From Methanomassiliicoccus sp. UBA345 (lineage in GTDB: Archaea; Thermoplasmatota; Thermoplasmata; Methanomassiliicoccales; Methanomassiliicoccaceae): 53,855 bases of DNA. Shown in pieces: positions 1-8,402 of the stretch; positions within the stretch are counted from its first letter, which is position 1, and the number at the start of each line of letters is the position of its first letter. The notes beneath the pieces were generated by a model. It saw nothing but the letters and a program-made list of their open reading frames with translations, was not told the origin of the DNA and searched no databases. A program made the translations under genes and the position numbers. The DNA is taken from NCBI GenBank assembly GCA_002504525.1, contig DATD01000009.1, positions 129,656 through 183,510 on the forward strand. The letters are read 5' to 3'.

Positions 1-226
1 TATCGATGCACAGCGGCACTGCAACCGCGTCCTGGACCGTGCGCACCAGCCAATCCATCGCCGCCGGGGCGTCGTCCCTGCCCGGCCCTACGTTGACGTC
101 GAGCACTTGGGCTCCATGCTCCACCTGCCGCACCGCCAGGCCCTGTATGAACTTCGAGTCGCGAGCATCGATGGCCTTCCCCACGGTGGTGAACAGGCCG
201 TTGATCCTTTCGCTGATGACGAGCAT
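1..226 (-). CDS. Methyl-tetrahydropterin:corrinoid methyltransferase (AcsE/MtgA-like), 3' part missing
   Basis: Reading the minus strand from the ATG at 226 gives about 75 residues beginning MLVISERING, followed by an acidic IDARD stretch, VEHGAQVLDVNVGP and VPLCID. This is the N-terminal half-barrel signature of the pterin-binding methyltransferases (AcsE-type methyl-H4folate:corrinoid protein methyltransferases, distantly DHPS and MtrH). The LDVNVGP segment is the pterin-binding strand. Such enzymes move a methyl group between tetrahydrofolate or tetrahydromethanopterin and a corrinoid protein. The gene runs off the left edge, so length and C-terminus are unknown. An in-frame ATG 13 codons upstream exists, but family members start at the equivalent of MLV, and a GGTGAG site precedes that ATG. 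A TATA-like TTTTTAA lies about 30 nt upstream. The corrinoid-activator homologue at 4.3 kb is a plausible functional partner. Confidence 0.8.
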   Translation of the reverse strand, partial: MLVISERINGLFTTVGKAIDARDSKFIQGLAVRQVEHGAQVLDVNVGPGRDDAPAAMDWLVRTVQDAVAVPLCID

Positions 227-367
227 GGTCTCACCGACCAGAGCGCGGCGGCGGTTAAAAATCATTATGCCATTGCACGCCGGGACGCATATGAATGGCG
301 GGAACGCGGCAGCGGGTCGGAAGGGAAGAACAATATCTGACGGTCGCGATATCGTGGCGGGAACGAC

Positions 368-703
368 ATGGCCAATGACAACGAAAGGTCCGAGAAGGAG
401 TTGGAAGCGGAGATGGACGAGGAGCTCGACCGCATCGAGGTGGGGGACGCCTGCATACCCATGGCCGACGACATCATCGTGGACGTGGCCTTCGGCGACC
501 CGGATGACGATGAAGCGGCAGAGCAGAGGATCTCGGCCTGGGTGGCGAGCTTTCCACCGGGGCGCTACCAGAAGCAGGTCGCCGACCTGTTCCTTTCGGA
601 AGGCGAGGTCTACGTGATGATGGACAAGATGAGCATCACCATCCCCCTGATCGACCTGTTCCGGGTGCTGGAGAGAGGGGGGCTGTTCAAGCAGGAGGAC
701 TGA
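368..703 (+). CDS. Small acidic hypothetical protein
   Basis: A 111-residue protein that I do not recognise. The first 30 residues are very acidic and probably disordered or helical (EKELEAEMDEELDRIE). The rest contains a compact hydrophobic part with VADLFLSEGEVYVMMDKMSITIPL. There is no signal peptide, membrane segment or cysteine cluster. A TATA-like AATAT sits near 330, roughly 30 nt before the likely transcript start, and the ATG is close behind, so the mRNA would have a very short leader. It lies alone between the divergent methyltransferase and purH. A hairpin with a T-run follows its stop. Coding status is supported by strong third-position GC bias and by a clean promoter-to-terminator layout. 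Confidence 0.7.
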   Translation: MANDNERSEKELEAEMDEELDRIEVGDACIPMADDIIVDVAFGDPDDDEAAEQRISAWVASFPPGRYQKQVADLFLSEGEVYVMMDKMSITIPLIDLFRVLERGGLFKQED

Positions 704-714
704 AAGCTCAAAGG

Positions 715-748
715 GCTGGACGTCCGGGTCCAGCTCAAGAACGTTTTT
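715..748 (+). terminator. Hairpin plus T-run after the small acidic gene
   Basis: GCTGGAC at 715-721 pairs with GTCCAGC at 728-734 around a six-base loop. After a short spacer the run TTTTT follows at 744-748. This resembles an intrinsic terminator for the gene ending at 703. Archaeal termination depends mainly on the T-run, so the hairpin may be incidental. Confidence 0.4.
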
Positions 749-816
749 ATCCAGCCCCGCATTATAGCGATGGCAATCCTCTTGCGATTGCCTCAATCCA
801 GTCTGGAGGCATTCAT

Positions 817-2370
817 TTGGTCAAGATCGAACGTGCTCTAATCAGTGTCTCGAACAAGGACGGTATCGTGGACTTCGTCCGCGGGCTGAGCGCCAATGGC
901 GTGGAGATCATATCCACCGGGGGCACCGCCTCCCTGCTGGAGAAGAACGGGCTGAGGACCATAGGCATCTCCGACGTGACGGGATTCCCTGAGATGCTGG
1001 ACGGGCGCGTGAAGACCCTTCATCCGAACATCCACGCCGGCCTGCTGGCCCGAAGGGACATCCCGGAACACATGTCCAAGCTGGCCGAGATGAAGATCCA
1101 GCCGATCGACATGGTGGTAGTGAACCTATACCCGTTCAAGGAGACCGTTCTCAAGCCCGGCGTATCGCTGGACGAGGTCATCGAGAACATAGACATCGGT
1201 GGACCTTCCATGATCAGGGCGGCGGCCAAGAACTATCGCTCTGTGGCGGTCGTCACCAATCCTAACAGGTACGGTTCCGTGCTGGAGGAGATGAACAGCA
1301 CCGGCGGGATCGGCGAGGCCACCCTGGGCTCGCTCATGCTGGAGGCGTTCCAGCACACCGCCCAGTACGATGCCCTCATCGCTCAGCACCTTGGCGGCGT
1401 GTTCGACGGTCCGCAGTTCCCGGAGCGCCTGACCCTCGGGTTCGAGAAGGTCCAGGACCTCCGCTACGGGGAGAACCCCTCCCAGGCCGCGGCGTTCTAT
1501 GCCGATCCCTTCGCTCCCGGAGTGAACCCCGGCGGCATGACCCAGCTTCACGGCAAGGAACTGTCGTACAACAACATCCTGGACATGGAGTCGGCGCTCA
1601 ACCTCCTGCGGGAGTTCGAGGACCGTCCCACCGCCGTGGTCATCAAGCACACCAACCCCTGCGGCATCGCCTCGGCCGACGAGATCTACGATGCGTTCAT
1701 GATTGCCTACAACGTCGACTCTCTGGCCGCGTTCGGCTGCGTCATCGGTCTGAACCGCACCTGCGACGTCCGCACCGCGGAGGAGATCAGCAAGCACTTC
1801 GTGGAGATCGTCTTCGCCCCTGAGTTCGAGCCGGAGGCGCTGGAGATCCTCAGCAGGAAGAAGAACATCCGCCTCATGCTGACCGGCGGACCGATAGTGC
1901 ACGACGATGTCCCGAAGTTCAAATACAAGTTCGTCAAGGGCGGGCTGCTGGTGCAGACGGTCGACAATGCCGTCCTCGATCCTTCGACCCTTAAGGTCGC
2001 CACAGAACGCGCCCCCACCCCCGAGGAGGTCCGCTCCATGCTGTTCGCATGGAAGGTGGTCAAGCACGTGTGGTCCAACACCGTCATCCTGGCCAAGGAC
2101 GAGCAGGTGGTCGGCATCGGCGCCGGACAGATGTCCCGCGTCGACTCGTCGTTCATCGCGGCCCACAAGGCCGGCGACAAGGCCAAGGGTTCGGTCATCG
2201 CCTCTGACGCCTTCTTCCCCTTCCGGGACGGGGTGGACGAGGCGGCCAAGGCCGGCGCCACCGCCATCATCCAGCCCGGCGGCTCCATCCGCGACGCCGA
2301 GGTCATCCAGGCGGCCAACGAGCTCGGGATGGCCATGGTGTTCACCGGAACGAGGGTCTTCCGCCACTGA
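817..2370 (+). CDS. purH: Bifunctional AICAR transformylase / IMP cyclohydrolase PurH
   Basis: A 517-residue protein of full family length. It catalyses the last two steps of IMP synthesis: formylation of AICAR with formyl-tetrahydrofolate, then ring closure. The N-terminal cyclohydrolase (MGS-like) domain starts ALISVSNKDGI and contains STGGT and DGRVKTLHP. The transformylase part contains LRYGENPSQ, KHTNPCG and the C-terminal FFPFRDGVD and IQPGGSIRD motifs. The start is TTG at 817, chosen because GGAGGC at 805-810 is well spaced before it. A TATA-like ATTATA sits at about 770. Many archaea make IMP with PurP and PurO, so a bacterial-type fused PurH is a lineage-dependent feature. PurS, PurL and PurQ are encoded at the right end of this window. 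Confidence 0.96.
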   Translation: MVKIERALISVSNKDGIVDFVRGLSANGVEIISTGGTASLLEKNGLRTIGISDVTGFPEMLDGRVKTLHPNIHAGLLARRDIPEHMSKLAEMKIQPIDMVVVNLYPFKETVLKPGVSLDEVIENIDIGGPSMIRAAAKNYRSVAVVTNPNRYGSVLEEMNSTGGIGEATLGSLMLEAFQHTAQYDALIAQHLGGVFDGPQFPERLTLGFEKVQDLRYGENPSQAAAFYADPFAPGVNPGGMTQLHGKELSYNNILDMESALNLLREFEDRPTAVVIKHTNPCGIASADEIYDAFMIAYNVDSLAAFGCVIGLNRTCDVRTAEEISKHFVEIVFAPEFEPEALEILSRKKNIRLMLTGGPIVHDDVPKFKYKFVKGGLLVQTVDNAVLDPSTLKVATERAPTPEEVRSMLFAWKVVKHVWSNTVILAKDEQVVGIGAGQMSRVDSSFIAAHKAGDKAKGSVIASDAFFPFRDGVDEAAKAGATAIIQPGGSIRDAEVIQAANELGMAMVFTGTRVFRH

Positions 2371-2578
2371 GGCGCAGGCGCCGTCCAAACCCCTTACTCC
2401 TTTTCCTCCGAAACGCTTGCTGCGGATCGCGGCGGCCGCATTTCATACAGAGTGATAAATTATAACTAGACAAACGGCCTGGTATTGACATCGTGCATGC
2501 GCGGCCGCCGCACCGGGCGGACAGCCTTGATCACAGAGCGGGCGGGCGGCGCTATGGCATGATGATGGCGGCGATCGC

Positions 2579-4045
2579 ATGGCTCTAAAGATACCACGAT
2601 GTATGAGCACCCAGCACCCTGATAACGTGCATCTCCCGTTCTTCGCGGAATCCGCCGATCTGGGCGGGGAGGACGAGATACAGGAGGCGTACTACGCGTT
2701 CTCCCATCTTGGCTGCGACGAGCAGATGTGGGACTGCGAAGGCAAGGAGGTGGACAACTTCGTGGTGAAGAAGCTCCTGTCCAAGTACGAGTGGTACTTC
2801 CGGGAGCATCATCTCGGTAAGGATGTCTTCCTCACCCTGAGAGTGCCGAACCCTGCCATCGAGAAGGACGAGGCGAAGATACTACTGGAGACGCTCGAGT
2901 CGATCCCTCGCTCCTTCGACACCGCCAAGCTGTTCTACCAGGACGATGTGCCGCCGATCTTCGAGGTCATCCTGCCGATGACCTCCTCGGCCATCTCCCT
3001 CGACCGCATCTACCGCTATTACCGCGACTTCGTGGTGGGGAAGCAGAACATCTCCTTCCGCAAGGGGGACGCCACCCTGGCCGAATGGATCGGGACGTTC
3101 GAGCCTGCCAGCATAAACGTCATTCCGCTGTTCGAGGACCTCAAGAACATGCTGCAGGCCGATGTCATCACCCGGGAGTATCTCAAGGACAAGGAGGTGG
3201 AGCACCAGAGGGTGTTCCTCGCCCGGTCGGACCCGGCGATGAACTATGGCCAGGTGTCCGCCATACTGATGAACAAGGTGGCGCTGCACCGCTTGCAGGT
3301 GTTGGAGGAAGAGCTGTCGATCCCCATCTACCCGATCATCGGGGTGGGCTCCGCCCCGTTCCGGGGCAACCTGAAGCCTGGCAACGTCGGGGACATCAAG
3401 AAGGAGTATCCCTCGGTTCAGACGTTCACCGTGCAGTCGGCGTTCAAGTTCGACAACCCTCACGATGAGGTGATGGAAGGCATACGCTCCATCAATGACG
3501 GCGCCCGCTCCAGGGCGGGAGAGGTCGACGAGGAGAGGTGCCGCCAGATCATCGATCGCTGCTCCAACGCGTACCGCGATACGCTGATCAAGGTGGCGCC
3601 GCTGATCAACGAGGTCTCGGCGTTCGTGCCGCGCCGCCGGAAGAGGAAGCTGCACATCGGCCTGTTCGGCTACTCTCGCAGCCTGGAGGGCGTCAAGCTG
3701 CCCCGGGCGATCGGCTTCTGCTGCGCCTTCTACTCGCTTGGCATTCCTCCGGAGGTCCTCGGCCTGGACGGCCTGACCGATAGGGACATCGACTTCATGA
3801 GAGAGGTCTCTCCGCACTTCGACCAAAACATGCGCGATGCCATCCAGTACATGAACCCGGAATCCATGAAGCTCCTTCCCGAGAAGGTGATGAGAGCGAC
3901 AGAGTCTCTGGGACTGGACATCGAGTACGATGAGGAGCACCGTGCGCTCACCTCTCACATCCTGACCCTGCTGCGCAGCAACGGAGGCAAGGGGATGGAG
4001 GAATCGGTCCTCCGAGCGGCGAACCTGAGAGGCTTCCTGGGCTGA
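2579..4045 (+). CDS. ppcA: Archaeal-type phosphoenolpyruvate carboxylase
   Basis: A 488-residue PEP carboxylase of the short archaeal class (about half the bacterial length). It carboxylates PEP with bicarbonate to oxaloacetate in the cytoplasm, an anaplerotic step. The N-terminus carries the class-typical CMSTQHPDN, followed by WDCEGKEVDN. The C-terminal part holds FGYSRSLEG and LPRAIGFCCAFYSLGIPPE. The upstream gap contains an AT-rich block (AAATTATAACTA, 2456-2467) suited to a promoter, which would leave a leader of about 90 nt. The gene stands alone between purH and the ferredoxin-like activator. Confidence 0.95.
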   Translation: MALKIPRCMSTQHPDNVHLPFFAESADLGGEDEIQEAYYAFSHLGCDEQMWDCEGKEVDNFVVKKLLSKYEWYFREHHLGKDVFLTLRVPNPAIEKDEAKILLETLESIPRSFDTAKLFYQDDVPPIFEVILPMTSSAISLDRIYRYYRDFVVGKQNISFRKGDATLAEWIGTFEPASINVIPLFEDLKNMLQADVITREYLKDKEVEHQRVFLARSDPAMNYGQVSAILMNKVALHRLQVLEEELSIPIYPIIGVGSAPFRGNLKPGNVGDIKKEYPSVQTFTVQSAFKFDNPHDEVMEGIRSINDGARSRAGEVDEERCRQIIDRCSNAYRDTLIKVAPLINEVSAFVPRRRKRKLHIGLFGYSRSLEGVKLPRAIGFCCAFYSLGIPPEVLGLDGLTDRDIDFMREVSPHFDQNMRDAIQYMNPESMKLLPEKVMRATESLGLDIEYDEEHRALTSHILTLLRSNGGKGMEESVLRAANLRGFLG

Positions 4046-4134
4046 AGGCGATTCTCATAAGAAGCGGATAATTCCAATCCTGAGGTCCATAGCCCAGGCT
4101 TTATTATCCTGTCCGACATTTGGCTGACCATACT

Positions 4135-4260
4135 ATGGATGGGAGTTCAACAGTATCGAAGGAGAGCCCCAGGCATACGATATATATGCGGCGCCGGGCC
4201 GACTGGGAGTACCTGGAGGAGGACTACGGAGGCGTGGAAGAGGACGACGACGGGTACTGA
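4135..4260 (+). CDS. Possible 41-residue acidic small protein
   Basis: An open frame of 41 residues, MDGSSTVSKESPRH through a charged middle (MRRRADWEYLEEDYGG) to an acidic end (EEDDDGY). A TATA-like TTTATTAT lies at about 4100-4107, some 30 nt before the ATG, as for leaderless genes elsewhere in this window. No homologue is recalled. The tail of clustered Glu/Asp with Tyr resembles many small archaeal proteins but is not diagnostic. It could be a chance frame in the leader region of the next gene. Confidence 0.35.
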   Translation: MDGSSTVSKESPRHTIYMRRRADWEYLEEDYGGVEEDDDGY

Positions 4261-4307
4261 GCCCAGGCCCATGAGCGTTAAATAACGGTCTAGTCATTGT
4301 TCGGCGC

Positions 4308-6137
4308 ATGAAGCACAGGGTGACCTTCTTCCCCGGCAGCGTCACAGTGGAGGTGGATGAGGGCGAGACGGTCCTCGACGCCGCGGTGGCCGCGGGGGTG
4401 CACGTCGATGCCTCGTGCGGGGGAGAGGGGACCTGTGGGAAGTGCCGCGTGCTGGTGGAAGGCCCGCACCGCGGCCCGGCCTCGACGGACGGTCACGTCC
4501 TGGCATGCCGGACCTATCCGGAGGGCGAGCTGAGCGTCTTCGTACCGGCCGGGAGCGAGGCTCGCGCGGGAAAGATACACGGCGCCTACGCCAACGTCGA
4601 GCCAGAGGTACAGGAACCGCTGGCCGAAAGCATTCATGTCGCCATGGAGGCGCCGTCGCTCGATGATAACCTGGCGGACCTGGAGCGGCTGAGGTGCGCC
4701 CTCGGCCGGCCGAGCGTCGGCATCATCCTGCCCGCGCTTCGTTCGCTGCCCTCCGTGCTTCGCTCCTCGGGATGGAACGCTGTCACCACCATCGCCCGTG
4801 CGGGAGGGACGGAGGAGATCATAGAGGTCCGCCACGATGACGATGCAATGGACGTCGGAGCGGCGATCGACATCGGCACGACCACCGTGGCGTTGGAACT
4901 CATCGACCTGCGAACGGGCAAGGTGCTCGCCCAGGCGTCGGACTACAACCGTCAGATGGTGGCCGGGGAGGATGTCCTGGCCCGCATCGCCTACGCCGAG
5001 GAGAAAGGTCCGGAGCGTCTGCAGGAGCTCATCGTCGGGACCATAAACCGGCTGCTCGGGAAGTTGTGCTCGGTTGACGGCGACCGAAGGAGTGATGACC
5101 GTTTCCACGCCGACGACATCAAGGCGCTGTCGATCGGCGCCAACCCGACGATGACCCTCCTGCTGCTCGGCCTTGATCCTCGTCACATACGCTATGAGCC
5201 GTACATCCCGGTCGTCCATGAACCTCCAGTGGTGAGGGCGGCCGAGATCGGGCTGATGACGCATCCCCACGCCCCGGTGTATTGCATACCCGGTCGGGCC
5301 GCATATGTGGGCGGGGACGTGACCGCCGACGTCCTGCTGTCCGGCATGCACCTAAGGGACGAGCTGTCGCTGCTGATCGACGTCGGAACGAACGGCGAGG
5401 TCGTTCTCGGCAACCACGAATGGATGGTGGCCTGTTCGACCTCCGCCGGTCCAGCCTTCGAGGGAGGCGAGGTGTCGTGCGGCATGAGGGCCATGAGCGG
5501 AGCGATCGATGCAGTGACCATCTCCAATGGAGAACTGAAGATCAGCACCATCGGATCGCAGGAGCCGGTCGGCATATGCGGCTCCGGCCTCATCGATCTG
5601 GTCGCACAGATGTTCCTGGGCGGATGGATCGACCGGAAGGGCCGCATGGTATCCGATGGCTCGGAAAGGTTCCGGAACAATGACGGCGCGGTGTCGGCGG
5701 TCGTCCACTCGGGAGAGACGGACATCCTGATCAATGAGGACGATATAACCAACATCCTCCGCACCAAGGCTGCGGTATACGCCGGATGCTCGGTCCTGCT
5801 GAACAGCCTGGACCTGACGTTCAACGATGTCAGCAGGGTATACATCGCAGGCGGGTTCGGCAGCCATATCGATGTCGGGAACGCGCAGCTCATCGGCCTG
5901 CTGCCCGACATCCCGAGGGAACGCTTCGAGTTCATCGGGAACGGCTCGCTGGGAGGGGCCGGGATGACCCTCCTCTCGGCGAGCGCCCGCAAGGCGGCGC
6001 GCTCGATCTTCGATTCCATGACCTACCTGGACCTGTCATCCTCATCGATGTTCTTCGACCAGTACTCCTCGGCGCTGTTCCTTCCGCACACTGACCTCGA
6101 TCAGTTCCCATCGGTGAGGGAGAGGCTGAAAAAGTGA
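4308..6137 (+). CDS. [2Fe-2S] ferredoxin-ASKHA corrinoid activation protein (RACE/RamA-like, DUF4445)
   Basis: A 609-residue protein. Residues 1-90 form a plant-type [2Fe-2S] ferredoxin domain with Cys37, Cys43, Cys46 and Cys67. From about residue 183 an ASKHA (acetate kinase/Hsp70/actin) ATPase domain follows, with DIGTTT at 188-193, LLIDVGTNGEVVLGN, ICGSGLIDLV and YIAGGFGSH. This is the layout of reductive activators of corrinoid enzymes, which use ATP and a low-potential electron to restore Co(I). It should act on a corrinoid methyltransferase system, and the methyltransferase at the left edge is a candidate partner, though no corrinoid protein gene is visible. TTAAATAAC at about 4277-4285 lies 25-30 nt before the ATG, so the transcript is probably leaderless. 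The exact client cannot be read from sequence. Confidence 0.9.
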   Translation: MKHRVTFFPGSVTVEVDEGETVLDAAVAAGVHVDASCGGEGTCGKCRVLVEGPHRGPASTDGHVLACRTYPEGELSVFVPAGSEARAGKIHGAYANVEPEVQEPLAESIHVAMEAPSLDDNLADLERLRCALGRPSVGIILPALRSLPSVLRSSGWNAVTTIARAGGTEEIIEVRHDDDAMDVGAAIDIGTTTVALELIDLRTGKVLAQASDYNRQMVAGEDVLARIAYAEEKGPERLQELIVGTINRLLGKLCSVDGDRRSDDRFHADDIKALSIGANPTMTLLLLGLDPRHIRYEPYIPVVHEPPVVRAAEIGLMTHPHAPVYCIPGRAAYVGGDVTADVLLSGMHLRDELSLLIDVGTNGEVVLGNHEWMVACSTSAGPAFEGGEVSCGMRAMSGAIDAVTISNGELKISTIGSQEPVGICGSGLIDLVAQMFLGGWIDRKGRMVSDGSERFRNNDGAVSAVVHSGETDILINEDDITNILRTKAAVYAGCSVLLNSLDLTFNDVSRVYIAGGFGSHIDVGNAQLIGLLPDIPRERFEFIGNGSLGGAGMTLLSASARKAARSIFDSMTYLDLSSSSMFFDQYSSALFLPHTDLDQFPSVRERLKK

Positions 6138-6183
6138 CTGGACCCTGGAAGGGTTAAATATGGCGGCTGGAATGTTATCGGCC

Positions 6184-7362
6184 ATGGACTCGCAGATGGT
6201 GGTCATAGGAGGCGGACCGGCCGGCTCCACCGTGGCCTCTCACGCTTCCGGACTTGACACCATCATCGTGGAGGAGCACCGCTCGATCGGCTCGCCCGTT
6301 CAGTGCACCGGCCTCGTGCATCCCAGGGTGGTGGAGATGGCATCAGCCCAAGAGACGGTGGTCAACACCATCACCGGCATCAAGATGTTCTTTCCCGGGG
6401 GCAGGATGCTGGAGGTGCCGTCGGACGAGGCGAAGGCGAGGGTGATAGACCGCCGGCGGTTCGACGAGCTGCTATCCGACCGCGCTGTCGGCGCCGGAGC
6501 AAGGATGCTCACGGGACACCGGTTCGAGGGCATGGCCCGCATCGAGGGCGGCCTCAAGGTCCGTCTGCGCGGCCCTGAGGGAGAGAGGTTCCTCACGACG
6601 CCGCTGCTGATCGGCGCCGACGGCTACCGGTCAGGAGTGGCCAGGGAGGCGGGCCTCGATCCGTGCAGGGAGGTCGTCCGCGGCATCCAGGCAGAACTGG
6701 ACGTCCGGCTGGAGGACCAGGAGAAGGTCGAGGTGTATCTCGGAAAGAACGTGGCGCCGGGGTTCTTCGCCTGGGTGCTGCCCTGCGGCGACCGGACCAG
6801 GGTCGGCCTGGGGGTGTCGGACGGGAACGGCACGCCGAGCGGGTACCTCAAGGCATTGCTGAGGAGGCGGGGGCTGGACGGGGCCCCCAGGATCTCGCTA
6901 AACGCCGGCGCCATCCCCATCGGGCCGCCGAAGAGGACGTGCGCCGACAACGTCATGGCGGTCGGCGACGCTGCCGCCCAGGTCAAGCCGCTGTCGGGAG
7001 GCGGGCTGATCATCGGCATGAGCGCGGCCCGCATCGCTGCGCGGACCGCGGTGGAGGCGACCACGGCCGGCGACCTGTCGGAACGTTCCCTCTCCTCGTA
7101 CGAGGACGCATGGAGGGCCGACATCGGCAGGGAGGTGGAGCGCGGCATGCTGATCCGGAAGGTGTTCGTCGGAATGACCGATAAAAAGCTGGACGCCGCG
7201 GGAAGGATGCTGGACCGCGATGATGCGAAAGAGGTCCTGGCCACCGGAGACATCGATTTCCCGTCCAAGCTGGCCAGGCCGTTGCTGAGGACGGTGCCGT
7301 CGCTGATCAAGTTCTCTCCCCACGTCATCGGAACGCTCCTCCGGCGCGAGCAAAGGATTTAA
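6184..7362 (+). CDS. Geranylgeranyl reductase family FAD-dependent oxidoreductase
   Basis: About 392 residues. The N-terminal Rossmann FAD-binding motif is VVIGGGPAGS. CTGLVHPRV follows, and the second FAD motif is AVGDAAAQVKPLSGGG. This is the family that saturates the isoprenoid chains of archaeal membrane lipids (digeranylgeranylglycerophospholipid reductase), acting at the membrane. Other members reduce related polyprenyl substrates, so the exact substrate is inferred. An earlier in-frame ATG exists at 6160, but the TATA-like GTTAAATAT covers 6153-6161. That places the transcript start near 6184, where a second ATG opens directly onto the FAD motif. I therefore prefer 6184 as a leaderless start. 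Confidence 0.88.
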   Translation: MDSQMVVIGGGPAGSTVASHASGLDTIIVEEHRSIGSPVQCTGLVHPRVVEMASAQETVVNTITGIKMFFPGGRMLEVPSDEAKARVIDRRRFDELLSDRAVGAGARMLTGHRFEGMARIEGGLKVRLRGPEGERFLTTPLLIGADGYRSGVAREAGLDPCREVVRGIQAELDVRLEDQEKVEVYLGKNVAPGFFAWVLPCGDRTRVGLGVSDGNGTPSGYLKALLRRRGLDGAPRISLNAGAIPIGPPKRTCADNVMAVGDAAAQVKPLSGGGLIIGMSAARIAARTAVEATTAGDLSERSLSSYEDAWRADIGREVERGMLIRKVFVGMTDKKLDAAGRMLDRDDAKEVLATGDIDFPSKLARPLLRTVPSLIKFSPHVIGTLLRREQRI

Positions 7363-7385
7363 TCCTCCGCGGCGGTGGGCGGTCC

Positions 7386-8402
7386 GTGCTTCTAGCCACG
7401 ATACCCCGGGCCGATGCCGAGCCGTTCCGCAAGAAGCTCGCCCGCAGGGGCATGGTGCGCAAGGACCGCCGGATCTTCGAGCGCGACGGGATGGTGCTCA
7501 TCCCCCTTCTGGACGGTGCCGATGCTGGCTACATCGCCTCGCTGGGAGGCGGGACCGAGGAGGGCGACGCCGACGAGAGGGGATGCTACCGCTCCCCGTT
7601 CGAGATCGCGTGCGAGAAACTGTCGCTGCCGGACATGACCCTGCTGCCGAGGAAGTGGGAGAAGGTCGGGGACGTTCTGATTCTCAGGATCCCGGAGGAG
7701 CTCCTTCCCTTCCGCCGGGAGATCGCTTCTGCCTATGCTGAAGCGGTAGGCGCCAGGGTCGTCCTGCGCGAGTCGGGCCGCATCAACGGCGTCCATCGCT
7801 CTCCGGTCATGGAGGTGCTGTACGGCCAGGACACCGAGACCGTGCACTTCGAGAACGGGCTCTACTACAAGCTGGACACCGCGCAGCTCATGTTCTCGTC
7901 GGGCAACATCGACGAGAAGCTGCGAATGGCCTCTCTCGACTGTCGGGGCGAGACAGTGGTGGACATGTTCGCCGGCATCGGTTACTGGACACTGCCGTTC
8001 GCCGTGCGTGCTCGAGCCGATAGGGTCATCGCCTGCGAGATCAATCCGGTGGCGTTCCGCTATCTGAACGAGAACATAGCGCTCAATCATGTCGAGCACA
8101 TCGTAGAGCCGGTACTGGGCGACAACATGGACCTGCCCGGCGAGCGGTTCGCCGACCGGGTCATGATGGGCTACGTGCGCACCACGCACCGGTTCCTGGA
8201 GAAGGCGTTCTCGCTGATCAAGCCGGGAGGCATCATCCATTACCAGGACACTTTTCCCCTGGCGGTTTACCCGCAGCGGGTGATCGAGCATCTGGAACGC
8301 GCCGCCGGAGGACGCCACATCGAGGTTCTGTTCTCCCGGGAGGTCAAATCCTACTCTCCCGGCGTTTCCCACATGGTGCTCGACGTCCGCGTGCTGGACT
8401 AG
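7386..8402 (+). CDS. taw2: tRNA(Phe) wyosine aminocarboxypropyltransferase Taw2
   Basis: A 338-residue class I SAM enzyme of the Trm5/Taw2 family. The SAM motif DMFAGIGY is at 193-200 and CEINPVA follows. Trm5 methyltransferases have an NLP-type motif after DRV. Here the corresponding place reads RVMMGYV (GYV at 262-264), which is the Taw2 pattern, and it is followed by GGIIHYQDTFP. Taw2 transfers the aminocarboxypropyl group of SAM to the base at position 37 of tRNA(Phe) during wyosine synthesis. Start is GTG at 7386. GGATTTAATC at about 7353-7362 is spaced for a leaderless transcript. The stop codon shares the CTAG at 8399-8402 with the convergent gene. Confidence 0.85.
   Translation: MLLATIPRADAEPFRKKLARRGMVRKDRRIFERDGMVLIPLLDGADAGYIASLGGGTEEGDADERGCYRSPFEIACEKLSLPDMTLLPRKWEKVGDVLILRIPEELLPFRREIASAYAEAVGARVVLRESGRINGVHRSPVMEVLYGQDTETVHFENGLYYKLDTAQLMFSSGNIDEKLRMASLDCRGETVVDMFAGIGYWTLPFAVRARADRVIACEINPVAFRYLNENIALNHVEHIVEPVLGDNMDLPGERFADRVMMGYVRTTHRFLEKAFSLIKPGGIIHYQDTFPLAVYPQRVIEHLERAAGGRHIEVLFSREVKSYSPGVSHMVLDVRVLD

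Noticed and set aside
6..617. 203-codon plus-strand frame
   Set aside because: It lies across the antisense of a recognisable methyltransferase and the coding frame of the small acidic gene; its sequence is Arg/Ser/Thr-rich as expected of an out-of-frame reading.
2373..2384. GGCG-CAGG-CGCC hairpin after purH
   Set aside because: Four-bp stem with only a weak T-rich tract downstream; too weak to call as a terminator.
1126..2388. 420-codon minus-strand frame under purH
   Set aside because: Antisense frame produced by the GC-rich codon bias of purH; no motif or start signal.
2882..3958. 358-codon minus-strand frame under ppcA
   Set aside because: Antisense shadow of a fully conserved PEP carboxylase.
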